Shown here: positions 21,986 to 38,253 of the stretch, piece after piece
Numbering within the stretch: position 1 is the stretch's first letter
Layout: each line of letters starts with the position of its first letter
DNA from: Tubulanus polymorphus
Taxonomy: Eukaryota > Nemertea > Palaeonemertea > Tubulaniformes > Tubulanidae
Assembly (NCBI RefSeq): GCF_964204645.1
Contig: NC_134031.1
Span: 5,501,001 to 5,565,000, forward strand
Reading direction: 5' to 3'
Length of the DNA: 64,000 bases
Program-made: the position numbers and the translations under genes
Notes under the pieces: generated by a model
The model's input: only the letters and a program-made list of their open reading frames with translations
Told to the model about the DNA's origin: nothing
Database searches by the model: none

Positions 21986-22753
21986 CTATTTATAGATAAA
22001 TATGATATCTTCGTCGGTGCCGTACTGCAGCCGCGCGTTATTCAGCGTCGAGTAACGACAAGCGCAGATACGCTTCGACATCGACGGATCGCGATAAAAC
22101 ACAAGCCCTTTCGACTTGTCGTAGCCGCATAAAACGATAAAATGTCCCTGATATGTTCCCGTGCAACGGTGGCATGATTTAATGCCGCATAATCCGCACG
22201 AGTGCGCGTCGCACCAAACGCAACTCATGTGCGACCAGTCGATGAGCAAAATCACGAGATCGCGCTGCGATAAATGGTCGACGATCTCCTTGATGCGTAC
22301 GGAGCGTTTGTCGACGCGCACGCCGCGCCGCGTCGCTCCGTTGAACAGCTCGGTGACGCGGCATTCGTCGACGGTGAACAGCTTCGTGTAGTAACGCTCT
22401 TTCGAATATCCAGGGTCGACGCCTAACGTTACCGTGTACATTTGACACTTGACGCCGTAGTGTTCGAGTATGTACGCCAGGTCGATCGTCCAGACGCTTT
22501 CTTTGAAGTCTAGATCGGCGCAAACGCGATCGAGATCGTTGAGCTTGCGCCCGAAGTAGCCGAGCACCATTTTTACGCAGGCGATACCGCAGTCCCAGTG
22601 ATACGACTGTTTCACGTGCGGAACCGTTTCGAGGATGACGCCGCCGTCCGTCTTTTTAGCCATAGGTGGCGTTGTCGTCGACCCCGCGTCGGAGAGCGAC
22701 TCGGGGTCAGCCTGCTCGGCTTCATCATCACCACCATCATCTAAAGACAATCC
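21986..22753 (-). CDS. GUCD1: GUCD1-like protein (guanylyl cyclase domain-containing 1)
   Basis: One open exon encodes the whole conserved domain of GUCD1, a small eukaryotic protein of the Guanylate_cyc_2 family with a papain/C39-like fold. Despite the name, enzymatic activity in animals is not settled. Visible motifs are HWDCGIACVKMVL near residues 51-63 (candidate nucleophile-type Cys), ESVWTIDLAYIL, a Cys/His-rich stretch ending SCHRCTGTYQGHFIVLCGYD, and the C-terminal GTDEDIIFIYK before a TAG. The frame stays open upstream to a splice acceptor (TTTTCAG on the minus strand, exon from 22,753), so an upstream first exon may supply the start. An internal ATG at 22,661-22,663 (MAKKTDGG) would give 225 residues. 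The acidic stretch before it is poorly conserved in type. It is head-to-head with the caspase gene. Confidence 0.88.
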   Translation of the reverse strand, partial: GLSLDDGGDDEAEQADPESLSDAGSTTTPPMAKKTDGGVILETVPHVKQSYHWDCGIACVKMVLGYFGRKLNDLDRVCADLDFKESVWTIDLAYILEHYGVKCQMYTVTLGVDPGYSKERYYTKLFTVDECRVTELFNGATRRGVRVDKRSVRIKEIVDHLSQRDLVILLIDWSHMSCVWCDAHSCGLCGIKSCHRCTGTYQGHFIVLCGYDKSKGLVFYRDPSMSKRICACRYSTLNNARLQYGTDEDIIFIYK

Positions 22754-22795
22754 TGAAAATGGAATCGACAGTTGCTAAATTTAGAGGCGAAAGTT

Positions 22796-23044
22796 GAAAC
22801 CCTTTCAGGCATCTACACTGCAGGTAGATACCTGACGCCTTTGCAAGTACACCACATTGCAGTGTATCAATGTTAATAGTTAATTGTTTTTATCTCTATT
22901 GAAAGATGGCAGCAGTGAAACAGTGAATCATTAGAAAATAACTAACGATACACCGTACCGCGGGGTAGATACACCAGTATGCCGTTATTCAACACAGTTC
23001 TCCAGCACTTTCAGGTATTTATCAGTCAGCACTGAAAGGGTTAA
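22796..23044 (+). mobile_element. TTAA MITE copy 5 (degenerate left flank)
   Basis: The copy begins CCCTTTCAGGCATC and ends CAGCACTGAAAGGG followed by TTAA; the left TTAA has decayed to TGAA. It lacks part of the right-hand interior and has mutated palindromes. It lies in the intron or 5' flank of GUCD1. Confidence 0.8.
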
Positions 23045-23361
23045 GTTAAAAATTTCAAAATTTTTTCATTTTTAACACCTCCGAATTTCAGGTATGTAGC
23101 CTACTCCTGACAGCTGGAGGTATTGCATCATAAGCTCATAAGTCTAAGATACAAGATACAAGTCTAATGTCTACTTTATTATGCATTTGAAATATACAGA
23201 AGAATAGTATTAATTAGGATACCGTAGCCACTCTCCACATAAATTTTTATTGATTTTACCATTCCCCATATGGATAGTTCCACCACATCATCATCGCACA
23301 CAATCTTTTTTTTGTTGTTTTGACATTTTTAGGAGAAAACTGAATTAGGCAATTACATTCA

Positions 23362-23501
23362 GGGGCCAGTTGCTCAAAAGTTGGTTTAAGATAACCGGCC
23401 GTTAAATACCATAGTAACAATGAAATTTCAATTGTCACCAGGCATATCAACTAGTATCAATCCACTGGTTAACTAACCAACTTTTGAGCAACCGGCCCCT
23501 G
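23362..23501. mobile_element. Hairpin MITE (family C), copy 3
   Basis: Ends GGGGCCAGTTGCTCAAAAGTTGG and CCAACTTTTGAGCAACCGGCCCC are a near-perfect inverted repeat of 23 bp. The interior carries GATAACCGGCCGTTAAATACC. It sits between GUCD1 and the caspase gene. Confidence 0.8.
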
Positions 23502-23984
23502 ATCTGATTGGCAGAGTTGCATTACCTTTAAATTGACCATTGAGGTCAGACTTCGAGGTGGTCATCCTCGTCTACTTTGTTCGTTTTTCATGCCATAAAA
23601 ATCTAGGAAAAAATGGTAATGATGACGAAATTAATTAATTAATAACTATCCAGATTTTTCCATTTTCGCAACGACCTTGAAAAAAGGAGACTCATCCACC
23701 ACCGTAAAGGTTGAAACTAAAACTAAAAAGGCAACTTGTATCAAACTTCGTTTCCTTCACAATAATACGAAAATTGAATTCGGGAGAAATTAAATGAATT
23801 AAATAAATTTTCTATCTATTTCCATATCTCGGGGTCGCCTTCTTTTGATTTACGACAATAAAATTACATTGATTTTATCAAGCTAAGTATTGCAAGTGAA
23901 CGTCCAAATCACCTGTCAAAAAGGGTTCATCAGTGTTTTTCTCAAGTTTTGTGATTTCAGTCTCGCTAAAGTATTTTAAGCCTG
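23502..23984. promoter_or_regulatory. Head-to-head intergenic region, likely caspase 5' region
   Basis: Between the GUCD1 exon and the caspase start lie about 1.2 kb, of which this 0.5 kb is free of recognised repeats. GTTTTGTGATTTCAG at 23,946-23,960 is a good splice acceptor, so the caspase coding exon may begin at 23,961 with a non-coding first exon upstream. A shared regulatory region is plausible from orientation alone; no core promoter motif was identified. Confidence 0.3.
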
Positions 23985-26900
23985 ATGGAAGAAGGTCAAA
24001 GGAACGTATTAAGGAGGTTGAGACCTGAACTTGTGAATGACATTCAAAATCACGGGCGTTTATTCGATGTTTTGGAGTCTAAACGAGCACTCCCAAAATC
24101 TATCATCGATAAAATTAGAGTAAGTCCTGCTGAGGAGTAAGTCTAGCTAATGACTGATGATTATGTGTATTTGTCACAAAATTATCACATCTACTAGTAG
24201 AGTATATTTTACAAGTTCTCTAACAGTAGGCCCATCGCCTCGTTGAGGCCCAGTTTAGTTTCATTTTGAAGACACTTTCTTTCCCTCAACAATCATCTGC
24301 AATAATGGATGGGAGGGGCTTTTGTGCAACCCCTTAGGGAGCGTCTCAAAATTTCAAAAGTTGGTCAATTAGTATAACTGTCTAATTCGTTTTAATTAAA
24401 TTTTTTTTTGCCATATTAAAGTTTATTATCAAATGTACAAATACAAGAAGACAGTTTATACGCTAGCAAAACGTCGATCTGACATTTTGTGTCTTTTTAT
24501 CTGACATTATGACTGTCAAATCGAGGACAGTTTTTTTCTTACAGTCGTTATCCGATGAAAAAGAACAAATTCGACAAATGTTGGACCGTCTTCAGAAACG
24601 GCCGGTGTTCGACGCGTTCTACGACTGTCTAATCGAGAGCGATAACGCATCGATCGCCGATCTATTAAAACCCGAATTAGCGGAGGATAGGAAAAGTTGG
24701 GAATCGTTGAATAAACGCAAGACGAGTTACAGCGCGATCGTGCCCGGCGGTTCGGGTAACGGCGGCATCGGCGACGGACTTGCTGAAAGAGTTGTGAATA
24801 GGTCAGAGGTGCGCAGAGGCAGCGGCAGCGTTCAAACATATCAGCCCAGCGAAGATGTCGAAAACAGGAGCTTATCTGGAGGTACGAATTGATGAATTAT
24901 AAAAAGAAACAACTTCTGCTTTTCGAATGATTATTTCATATATGTATCCCCCTTATCAAACTGTGATTACTGCTACGTTGATTATTTCTTGCAATATCAT
25001 TAATGACAATTTTAAAGTGTGCATGTTGTGTGTTTTTTATATTTCTCTTCTCCTTGTTCACTTATGTTTTATTTTTTGAGGGACTCATTTTACTGTTTCT
25101 ACAGCCCCTCCAAGTCTAATTCGGTGTATTTTGTACTTAAAATCTGTGTGCATTATGCTGTAAATTATATTTGATATTTGAGCATTCAATACCAATAGCA
25201 ATGACTGATGCTCATTCTGGACCCAGTTTCAAGGTTAAATTTAACTCCTGAGATTAGAAAACCTCATTATTTCCCTGTTGATTCGACTGCAGAGTCAAAT
25301 ACATGTATGAGCTCAGTATTGTGGTACTAGGTCCCGGCTTATTAAAACTCTGTGGTCGACCATTTCTTGAAAGAGATGATGAGTGTGGTGGTTGATTTTA
25401 CTGGATTCCGGTGCCACTTTTGAATCGGCTCCCACATCTCTTTGCGCTGCTAACACATCTTGAATCGCTTGTGGTGGGTTGGCTCTAAACATAAAGTATT
25501 CCTTCAATTTGGTCGATGCTCCACAGCTCGGTTGCTTCTGTTTTGCGCGACTTTCCTTTAACCTGTTTGTTGTATAACCCGCTTTACAAAATTTAGCGAT
25601 AGGCTGATTGAATACTCATACCAAATTTCTGCCATAAATTAATGCGATATCAATGTGGGGTTATCTTGTTGATTTCATTTTGCAGATGGGCCGGACCCTG
25701 AATGGTCACCTGATAAAGTGGTAGTTTTCCCGACGGATTCTCAATACATCACAGAATTGTATAGAACCAGAAGTTCGAAGGTAGATCAGGTTTTGAATTC
25801 TAGTTTACATTTCAATTGTTTTTTCAGCCCATTCAGAATGTGACTCCCGGTGGGCTATTGCATTCACTTTTCATCCGTATGTAGACTGAATCTAGGAGGT
25901 ATTAACACGCTTAAATTAACATACGGTCCTGATTTTTGTATGTATCTACCTTTAGCCTCTGCATACATTCACCCGGGGGTGTTGAATGACACAGTATTTC
26001 AATGTAAGCTGTCCCCAAAAAAGTGTACCAAATACAAGCTGTCCCTAGTTTCATTAATAGTAATGTTTTATATGCAGTGAGTTTCAATATCGTTGGTTTC
26101 TGTATATGTTCTCCAGGGGGTGTTGAATATCAAAATTTTCAGATTGTTAAGCATTTTAGACTACTTTCCAAGTAGACATGGTGATCCTGGAACCCGAGTT
26201 TAACCCTATCAGTGCTTTAAAGTTATCAGTCGCCAAAGTGCTGGAGATAATTTGGAAATCAATAAAAAAATTCTAGGCTAGTGTATTGAATAATGGGCAT
26301 AATGCTTTTGTGCATCTACACCGCAGCGTGATGTATCGTTAGTTACTAATACTTCACTGTTTGACAGGTGCTGTCATCTTTCAAGAGATAAACCTAATTA
26401 CTAATGATATCAACACACTGGATGTGGTCTACTAGAACTCCATCACTGATTTATTCGCCGCACTGCAATGTACTGAAAGAGTTAGGATCTAAATTGCGAT
26501 TTTTATGGAATAACTACCCTATCATGTATTTCAGTGTTATAATATGCATACGCATCCTCGTGGCCGAGCGATAGTGGCGTATAACAACAAATTCCCAGCA
26601 GACATTTTGCGAGGCACGTTTCAACGTGAAAATGATTTGAAGGCCGTGGAAAGATTACTGGAAGGATTAGAATTCAATGTTACCTGGTGGCAAGACTGTT
26701 CTAAACAGGTATATTGCAGAGTTTCTTCTTTTGGACCTATGCCATTACAGTTTATAAGTTTTATTCATTCTTGTTACATCAGATTACGATAAGGTGACAA
26801 AATGAATTAAACTATCCAGAAAATATGGATTTACAGGGGTGGATCTAGGAGATTGGAAGACAGGAGTCTAGAAGAAAAGACTAAAGCATTTTTCAAATAA

Positions 26901-28680
26901 AGCAGGACGCAGGTCTATAAATGACTTAAACTTTTCTCCGACAGGATTTTCTGAACAAACTCGAAGCCGAGTCTAAGAATCCGGATAACGATAACCACGA
27001 CAGTTTTATGATGATAATGTTGACTCATGGCACCGACGCTGGTCTACTCATGGCTGATGGAGGTATCGTTACCGAGCTGGAAATTCTCGAGTATTTTTCG
27101 ACGTCGAAGTGCCGGTATTTACTTCAAAAACCGAAACTGTTCTTCATACAAGCATGTCGAGGGAGTAAGTAAATTGTATCAAAAGGTACATGAGACAAAA
27201 TAACTTCATTTGTAGATCTAAGACATCGACTAGGTCTATGAAGAGACAGCATTTGTTTAATATACAGAGGGGAAAGACCATTCAATGCTTTAAAAACCAA
27301 TAAATCTGCCTTGAACTCACTACGTTTGTGTATAGGTAGCCAGTGCAATTCAAAAAGATCTGGCGTTATGGAACTCCAGTAAATACTGTAGGAATTGTAA
27401 ATACTGTAGGAATTTTGCTGTTTTTTTTTCAGTAAAAGAAATTTGCTTTTTAGGTTCTGTTTATTCTAATCGTAGAACAAAAAGATGAAGGACGGATGGA
27501 TGCACAGCCGACACAGATGGGGCTGGGTGAACTGTTGAGTCGGGCACCAGTCGCTGAAATGGGTTCCAAGGATGATGCCGATGCTATCCCTACGACAGCG
27601 GGGAATTTTGCCGACATGTTGGTGTCTAATGCAACTTTTACAGGTAATTCTTAAGATATGGCTGCCTGGTTTTTAAGGTATCTTTCTGTACTTACGATTT
27701 TGCATAGACTTGAAGAGTAAAGTTGAACAGTAATATCTCGTAATACTTTTCTTGATCCCAAAATTTAAAGAATCTGTTGAAAATATTCGCCAAAAGTCGT
27801 AGGGCCATTTTCTTTCCATCGTAGATTCTTCCCTGTTCCTGTATAATAATTCAGTGTAATATGTAAGTGCACGCTAGTAAAACAGGGTTTTGCGCCATGG
27901 CTAAGTCGAGCGATGCCATCAGGTCCGAATCCCTGCCAAGGGAGCATGGTCTCAGTCTAGTTACATCATGTAATAAAACCGTATCGTACTTTTAAAGGTT
28001 ATAAAAGTTACGCGTATTCTCAACGGAAAAGTACGTGGTATGTACAGACGTTAACTGAAGTTTTCTCGAAGAAATCTTGCGAAGAAGACGTCGTCTCGAT
28101 GTTAACTATGGTAATCGTCATCCACAAAGTCCGTCATAACAGAGCTGCCAACTGTTTCTGATTTTCAGTATTTGAAAGATGTTACTGAGGGTCTTACTGT
28201 TGATTAGTGATTAATTTGAACATTTTCTTTCATATTTCTATGAAATGTTACTGAAAAAAATTCAATTTGTTACTGATAGCACTTTTCAGAGGTTGGCAGC
28301 TCTGTTTTAACGCCATCTTCTTTATTACCACTGCCATCATTTTTCGGAGAAATAATTTGTCCAATCTAACTCAAATTCAATGAAACTACCATTCTTTATA
28401 GCGCCAAGTTAATGATCGTGATAAATCATTTCCAGTGGTATTATAAAGGACTTTTACTGTATTCACCATTGGGCTGCTTTATAAATGCTCAGTTCCTCCG
28501 TTTTCCAATAATTTTCGTTATATATAATATATATATATATGTATATATATATATATGTATAAATTATTCTAGGTTCATGACCTAATTTCGAAAGTTCGAA
28601 CAAAAGGGGACGCCGTGCAAACGCCGAATATTAGTATGAATACGCTGACGAAAAAGGTCTACTTTTTTCCTGGATTATGA
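23985..28680 (+). CDS. CARD-containing caspase (initiator, caspase-2/9-like)
   Basis: Eight coding exons: 23,985-24,119; 24,545-24,881; 25,686-25,780; 26,535-26,708; 26,945-27,164; 27,476-27,643; 27,998-28,110; 28,573-28,680. All junctions are GT-AG and phases agree, giving 449 residues. Residues 1-90 form a CARD (start MEEGQRNVLRRLRPELVNDI), the adaptor-binding domain of initiator caspases. The p20 part begins near residue 190 with CYNMHTHPRGRAIV, carries the catalytic His in MLTHGTDAG (about H275), and the active-site Cys in FFIQACRG (about C318). A linker with candidate Asp cleavage sites (GRMD, DDAD) follows, then the p10 part (KSTWYVQTLTEVF) and the C-terminus LTKKVYFFPGL. An AATAAA at 28,758-28,763 gives a short 3' UTR. 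Length and CARD fit caspase-2 or -9; which orthologue is not decidable here. Confidence 0.93.
26201..26484 (-). mobile_element. TTAA MITE copy 6, in caspase intron 3
   Basis: In reverse orientation, it starts TTAACCCTATCAGTGCT and ends TACTGAAAGAGTTA. It is strongly diverged: only parts of the palindromes remain (CTACACCGCAGCGTGATGTA). It sits in the intron between coding exons 3 and 4 of the caspase. Confidence 0.75.
27165..27355 (-). mobile_element. LINE reverse-transcriptase fragment in caspase intron 5
   Basis: The minus strand encodes, in one frame, MHWLPIHKRSEFKADLLVFK followed by ALNGLSPLYIKQML and PSRCLRSTN. The HWLP-x5-R-x-FK-x3-L-x-FKALNG-x2-P-Y pattern is the well-known end of the reverse-transcriptase region in Jockey/CR1/L2-type non-LTR retrotransposons. 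Only about 60 codons remain, and the frame closes on both sides, so this is a dead relic. Confidence 0.75.
27870..27950 (+). mobile_element. tRNA-derived SINE-like copy C, in caspase intron 6
   Basis: It reads ACAGGGTTTTGCGCCATGGC, an A-box-like TGGCTAAGTCGAGCG, GATGCCATCA, a B-box-like AGGTCCGAATCCC and TGCCAAGGGAGCATGG. The order matches copies at 3061-3185 and 3693-3790. Confidence 0.55.
28137..28307. mobile_element. Inverted-terminal-repeat MITE in caspase intron 7
   Basis: The left end AACAGAGCTGCCAAC and the right end GTTGGCAGCTCTGTT are perfect inverted repeats. The interior contains repeated GTTACTGA words. No copy elsewhere in the window was recognised, and no transposase frame exists. 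Confidence 0.65.
28526..28560. repeat. (TA)n / TATATG microsatellite
   Basis: An alternating TA run with two TG interruptions lies just before the last caspase exon acceptor. Confidence 0.8.
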
Positions 28681-29247
28681 ATCGAAGCCGGAACCAAACT
28701 ACCAGTATATGCATTGAAGCTCTTAGTAAAACCCGGACTTATACAGATTCTTTATTCAATAAAAATCTGTCTTTGCGGTTTCCGTTCAATAACTTCATAA
28801 AAACCCATGTTCTTTCGTAACGAAAAGTTGAATAATGATGTCGAGAAACATTTAATGAAAATAAATCAAATTTTTTTATATAAAAAATCATTTCATCTTT
28901 ATTTTACGATCTATTTCGGTTTCAACCCTTGTATGTACTTAAAATCATAGAAGTGTAAGTGAACACTAATATGTTAAAATACGCTGTAATGTCTAAGTAT
29001 AAAAACAACTTCTTTTTGATAGTTAAATCGCTAAGAAAACATTGTCGCTAAAATATTGAAACATCAGATAAATCAAAATCAGTACAGCCCATCCATTTGT
29101 TTATTGGTACATCTAATTTGCTCTATGCATTTTAAGCAGTATCTATTAGGGCCAAACTTGCTTATACAATTTGTCATAGTTGGGATGATCATCATGTTGA
29201 CGACTGGTTAGATTTTGAAGTGCAAATAGAGACTCAAAAGCAATGAT
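28681..29247. other. Caspase 3' UTR and intergenic sequence
   Basis: The first 80-100 bp up to the AATAAA at 28,758 are the likely 3' UTR of the caspase. Beyond it is AT-rich sequence with nothing recognised. Confidence 0.5.
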
Positions 29248-29559
29248 TTAACCCTTTCATTGCTGACTTTCAATACTTGAAGTGCTGGAGATAATTTGGT
29301 AATTCCACCCCAGTGTAATGTGTAGCAGGGAGTTTTTGGGTATCCTGATCTGAAAGAGCAGGCACACTGCTTTAGTTCGTATACACCATGGTGCGGTGTA
29401 TCGTTAGTTACTAATACTTTGCTATATTTTACAGGCCATCTTTCAATAGAGATAAAAATTGATAACGAATAACATAAATTCACCGTAGTGTGGTGTATCA
29501 GCAAAGTCCATCATCGATTTATACACCGTACTGCAGTGTAGAAGCACTGAAAGGGTTAA
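29248..29559 (-). mobile_element. TTAA MITE copy 7
   Basis: TTAA flanks both sides. Reverse orientation; starts CCCTTTCATTGCTGAC and ends GCACTGAAAGGG. Three decayed palindromes remain (ACACCATGGTGCGGTGTA, CACCGTAGTGTGGTGTA, ACACCGTACTGCAGTGTA). Confidence 0.85.
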
Positions 29560-30573
29560 CTGAGTCCGACACATGCATAGTTGAAATAGGGTTAATTCTA
29601 GATCACCCTACATTTGTACCGAATGAATAAATGGCCCTTATTTGATAGTGGAAAGATTTTTATAAAATATTTTAGTTGGAAGCAGAGACCTATCTGATAT
29701 AACGGATTAACAATCACTATCTGTCAACATTTGGCTCATTCAAACACATTTGCATATATATCATATGAATCTATCTACACGATGTGAATATGAGAAATTT
29801 ACAATAAAATGAGAGGAATGTATAACAATAAGCATAATATATACATTCTTAAATATACAAAGATTTTTATGTACATCCATTGTCAATTGTTCTAATCCAT
29901 TTACCTTGGTCCTGACATAGCAGTATTCGGTCGCTACTGCTTTGCTCTGTAGCTCACACAGTGTGACAGAGACAGAAAAGGCAAGACAGCGGGCTTCAAT
30001 GAAATTAATTCTATTGGGAGCGTAAAGCAAATCTCCGAGAATATGGTCTACTCTGCTTACCTCAAGTTTCGCGGGACTAATGAATTCTCTCCGAGATACG
30101 ACAATTGCGGGGTAGTCGGAGCTGGGATTCGTTGTTATCACAATAATTTGGAGTAAGAAAATCAGTAATATATTGTCCGGGGCATGCGAGGCAATAACAG
30201 GGTAAACAGAGTATTTTATTCATTGAGTGTATGATTAGTTGATTAATTTAGTAACGTTTTATGTCTTCACAAGACCTTTCTACTGGACACAACAGGTATA
30301 TTTCTATTCCTGAGATCACACTTCAACTATGAATACATTTTAATGTATATTTGTTTTTCATCATCGATTATTTACCAGTACATTCTTCGATGTATTCTAA
30401 CTTATGTATCGTTTGTCTAGTCTATTTCTACGTCCACACGATATCTGACCAATCACAGCAGCAGGATATGACGCGATACACAATTCAACCTGAACCTGAA
30501 AGTTTCATAAAAATACCAAAAGGCGTTATGTACGTTTACTAACGAAGATATTATATATAACAAAAGGATTCTT
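29560..30573. other. Convergent intergenic region; no supported gene
   Basis: This lies between the 3' ends of the caspase (plus) and mitoguardin (minus) genes. A 126-codon minus-strand frame (29,761-30,141) and a 63-codon plus-strand frame (30,351-30,542) lack recognisable domains. A minus-strand AATAAA (TTTATT at 30,215-30,220) could end the mitoguardin transcript, which would make its 3' UTR about 750 bp and place MITE material inside it. Confidence 0.4.
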
Positions 30574-30892
30574 TTAACCCTTTCATTGATTAATTAATAC
30601 CCAAAAGTGCAGGTGATAATTTGAAATTTAAGAATAATTCCACCCCAGTCTGTTGAATATTTGGCATACTGCTATAGTGTACGTCTAGATCTCAGTGCAG
30701 TGTATCGATAGTTACTACTATTTCACTATGCTTGACTAATAACATTAATACATTGATTTATACATGGCACTGGAGTGTAGATGCACTGAAAGGGTTAGTT
30801 ACTAATATGCCACTATAACAGATGATAGTGCGGTGTACTAGCATCATCGATTCATACACCGCACTGCAGTATTGACGCACTGAAAGGGTTAA
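30574..30892 (-). mobile_element. TTAA MITE copy 8, with an attached partial copy
   Basis: A reverse-oriented copy runs from TTAA at 30,574 to AGGGTTA near 30,797. It is followed without a gap by the distal third of a second copy (GATAGTGCGGTGTACTAGCA to CACTGAAAGGGTTAA at 30,892). The structure looks like one insertion into another or unequal exchange between two copies. Confidence 0.75.
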
Positions 30893-30975
30893 CACATGAA
30901 AACTAACATTGAACTGACTTACCTCTAATGAATATCACAATTATCATTTGATTATCTACTCAAATCTGGTGAAGA

Positions 30976-36534
<5,559 letters not shown>

Positions 36535-36566
36535 TCTACAACTGCCTGATGAGGTGGAGTGGCATC

Positions 36567-36630
36567 TAAAAATAAAATATCAATGTATCACCATTTGATT
36601 TATTCAGCTAATAAGTCCGTTCATTAAAAT
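36567..36630. other. Mitoguardin upstream sequence
   Basis: An acceptor-like TATTTTTAG on the minus strand lies just above the first called exon, indicating an upstream exon. No ATG exon or promoter could be fixed between here and 37,350. Confidence 0.4.
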
Positions 36631-37003
36631 TTAACCCTTTTAGTGCATCTTCTCCGCAGTCTGGAGTATAATCGGTGATTGGCTTTGTTAGTACATTGCG
36701 TCAAGTGGTATTGATGTTATTAACCCTTTCAGTGCATCTATAGTCTACAGCAGTGCGGCGTATAGTTTGGTAATGGACTTTGCAAGAACACCGCACTGCG
36801 GTGTATAGATGTAATTCGTTAAGATGGCAGCACCTGTCAAACACAGTTAGATAAAGTAAGTAACGATACACCGCACTGCGGTGTAGACACATTATTACTG
36901 ATGCCTGATATTTGATGCACTAGGCTGGAATATTCAAATATTTTCAAATTATCCACAGCACATTAGGAATAGGGTACTAATAAGTTAGCACCCAAAGGGA
37001 TAA
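36631..37003 (+). mobile_element. TTAA MITE copies 9a (partial) and 9b
   Basis: A truncated first copy (36,631-36,719, TTAACCCTTTTAGTGCATC to TATTGATGTTA) is cut by a fuller second copy beginning at the TTAA of 36,720-36,723 and ending near 37,003 (GCACCCAAAGGGATAA). The second retains two good ACACCGCACTGCGGTGTA palindromes. The rest of the first copy is missing, so deletion accompanied or followed the insertion. Confidence 0.8.
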
Positions 37004-37819
37004 ATTGGATTAGTAAAAAAATGTACAGTACTGTACAGATTTCTCTTGTCTTTTTGATGATAGCCTACTGCAAATCTCTAAAAATTAATGGATCAGGCTG
37101 ATTTTGATCTGAAAACTGACGACTTCATTATCATCACATTGTCTAACGACGTTATGATCAAATTGATTGTTTACCAGACAAAACACATGGAAGGAAAGGG
37201 AAAGAACATCTTTTTTCGGCGACCTTTTCCTAGACCCGGAAGTAAACCGGAAGTAGGCATTCTAGAGAATGTCGCGGGCGTTAAAATGACTCCAAGTTTA
37301 ACCGAAAAAAAATTACGGTTGACCTCCGTTAAAACATGTTCCTTCGATTAATCGAATATCCTACGTTAATTCGTGGTATTTTTTGATAATCACATTTGTG
37401 TAGAATAGAAGCGAAACTGGGTTTAATCATCTGTCTATAAATACCCAGGCCCAGGGGCAGCACCATCCGGTCACAAATAATCCACCTAAGATGGCCACTG
37501 CGACGTGAAGAAATGTCAATTTGTATTCTAGTCTAAATATTACCGAATTAACGAAGTTTTAATTGAATCTATCGTTAGGTAAATGCGCATGTTAGATAAG
37601 ACAATATTTTAGCGGTGGATTTTGTTCATTAAATGTTATCATTTTACTTGTTGTGGAGGATAAAAATGACTTGCGATCAAAAGTCAACAATTTTGAAGAG
37701 GTCCACTTTTTTCCCAGGGCCCAAGCTTTAAGCAACTTGCATCAGCAGGACTGTAGGACTGTAGGTCGACATGAGCCATTCTTAAACACTAGAGCTGAGG
37801 CCAGATGCTAGTGCACTTC
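37004..37819. other. Intergenic, mitoguardin / GAPVD1; no supported gene
   Basis: An 87-codon plus-strand frame (37,088-37,351) shows no recognisable domain. Both flanking genes diverge from here, so their promoters should lie in or near this interval; no specific motif was identified. Confidence 0.4.
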
Positions 37820-38030
37820 CTACCTACCATCAGCGCCAACGAGGCCAGTACCATCGGTGGTCCAACTTCTCTGACCTCTCTAATGATGAGTCTAGATTCC
37901 GGTGCTCCAACTTCTGACCTCTAGCGCCAATGAGTCCAGATTCAGGTGCTCCAACTTCTGACCACTTAGGCCAATGAGGCTAGATTCTGGCACTCCAACT
38001 TCTGACCACCAGCGCCAATGATGCCAGATA
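37820..38030 (+). repeat. Minisatellite, unit about 55 bp, upstream of GAPVD1
   Basis: Four to five units repeat the order GCGCCAATGAGTCCAGATTC, GGTGCTCCAACTTCTGACC. The units vary in length (the first are shorter and more divergent). The array lies about 220 bp upstream of the GAPVD1 coding start, in its 5' flank or 5' UTR intron. Confidence 0.8.
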
Positions 38031-38253
38031 AGCCTGTTAGTACCTCAACCTCATACTATCTATGCTTGTGACCCTTACCTACCTTATCTTAATACATAAC
38101 CAGGTCCAGTCCTGCGTCGGGTCAGTCCTGGCCCAGAGAAAACCTTATCCGTCGCACTACATTCCAATGGTACCTAAAAGGTTAATCGGTACTTTTGATA
38201 ACTTTTTTTCTAGAGTTATAGCTTTAAAACGCGTGCGAAGAAATAACGGGACG

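Noticed and set aside
29761-30141. 126-codon minus-strand frame
   Set aside because: The first part looks somewhat coding-like, but no domain or partner exon was found; it lies in the probable 3' region of mitoguardin.
37088-37351. 87-codon plus-strand frame between mitoguardin and GAPVD1
   Set aside because: No homologous family recognised; likely chance.
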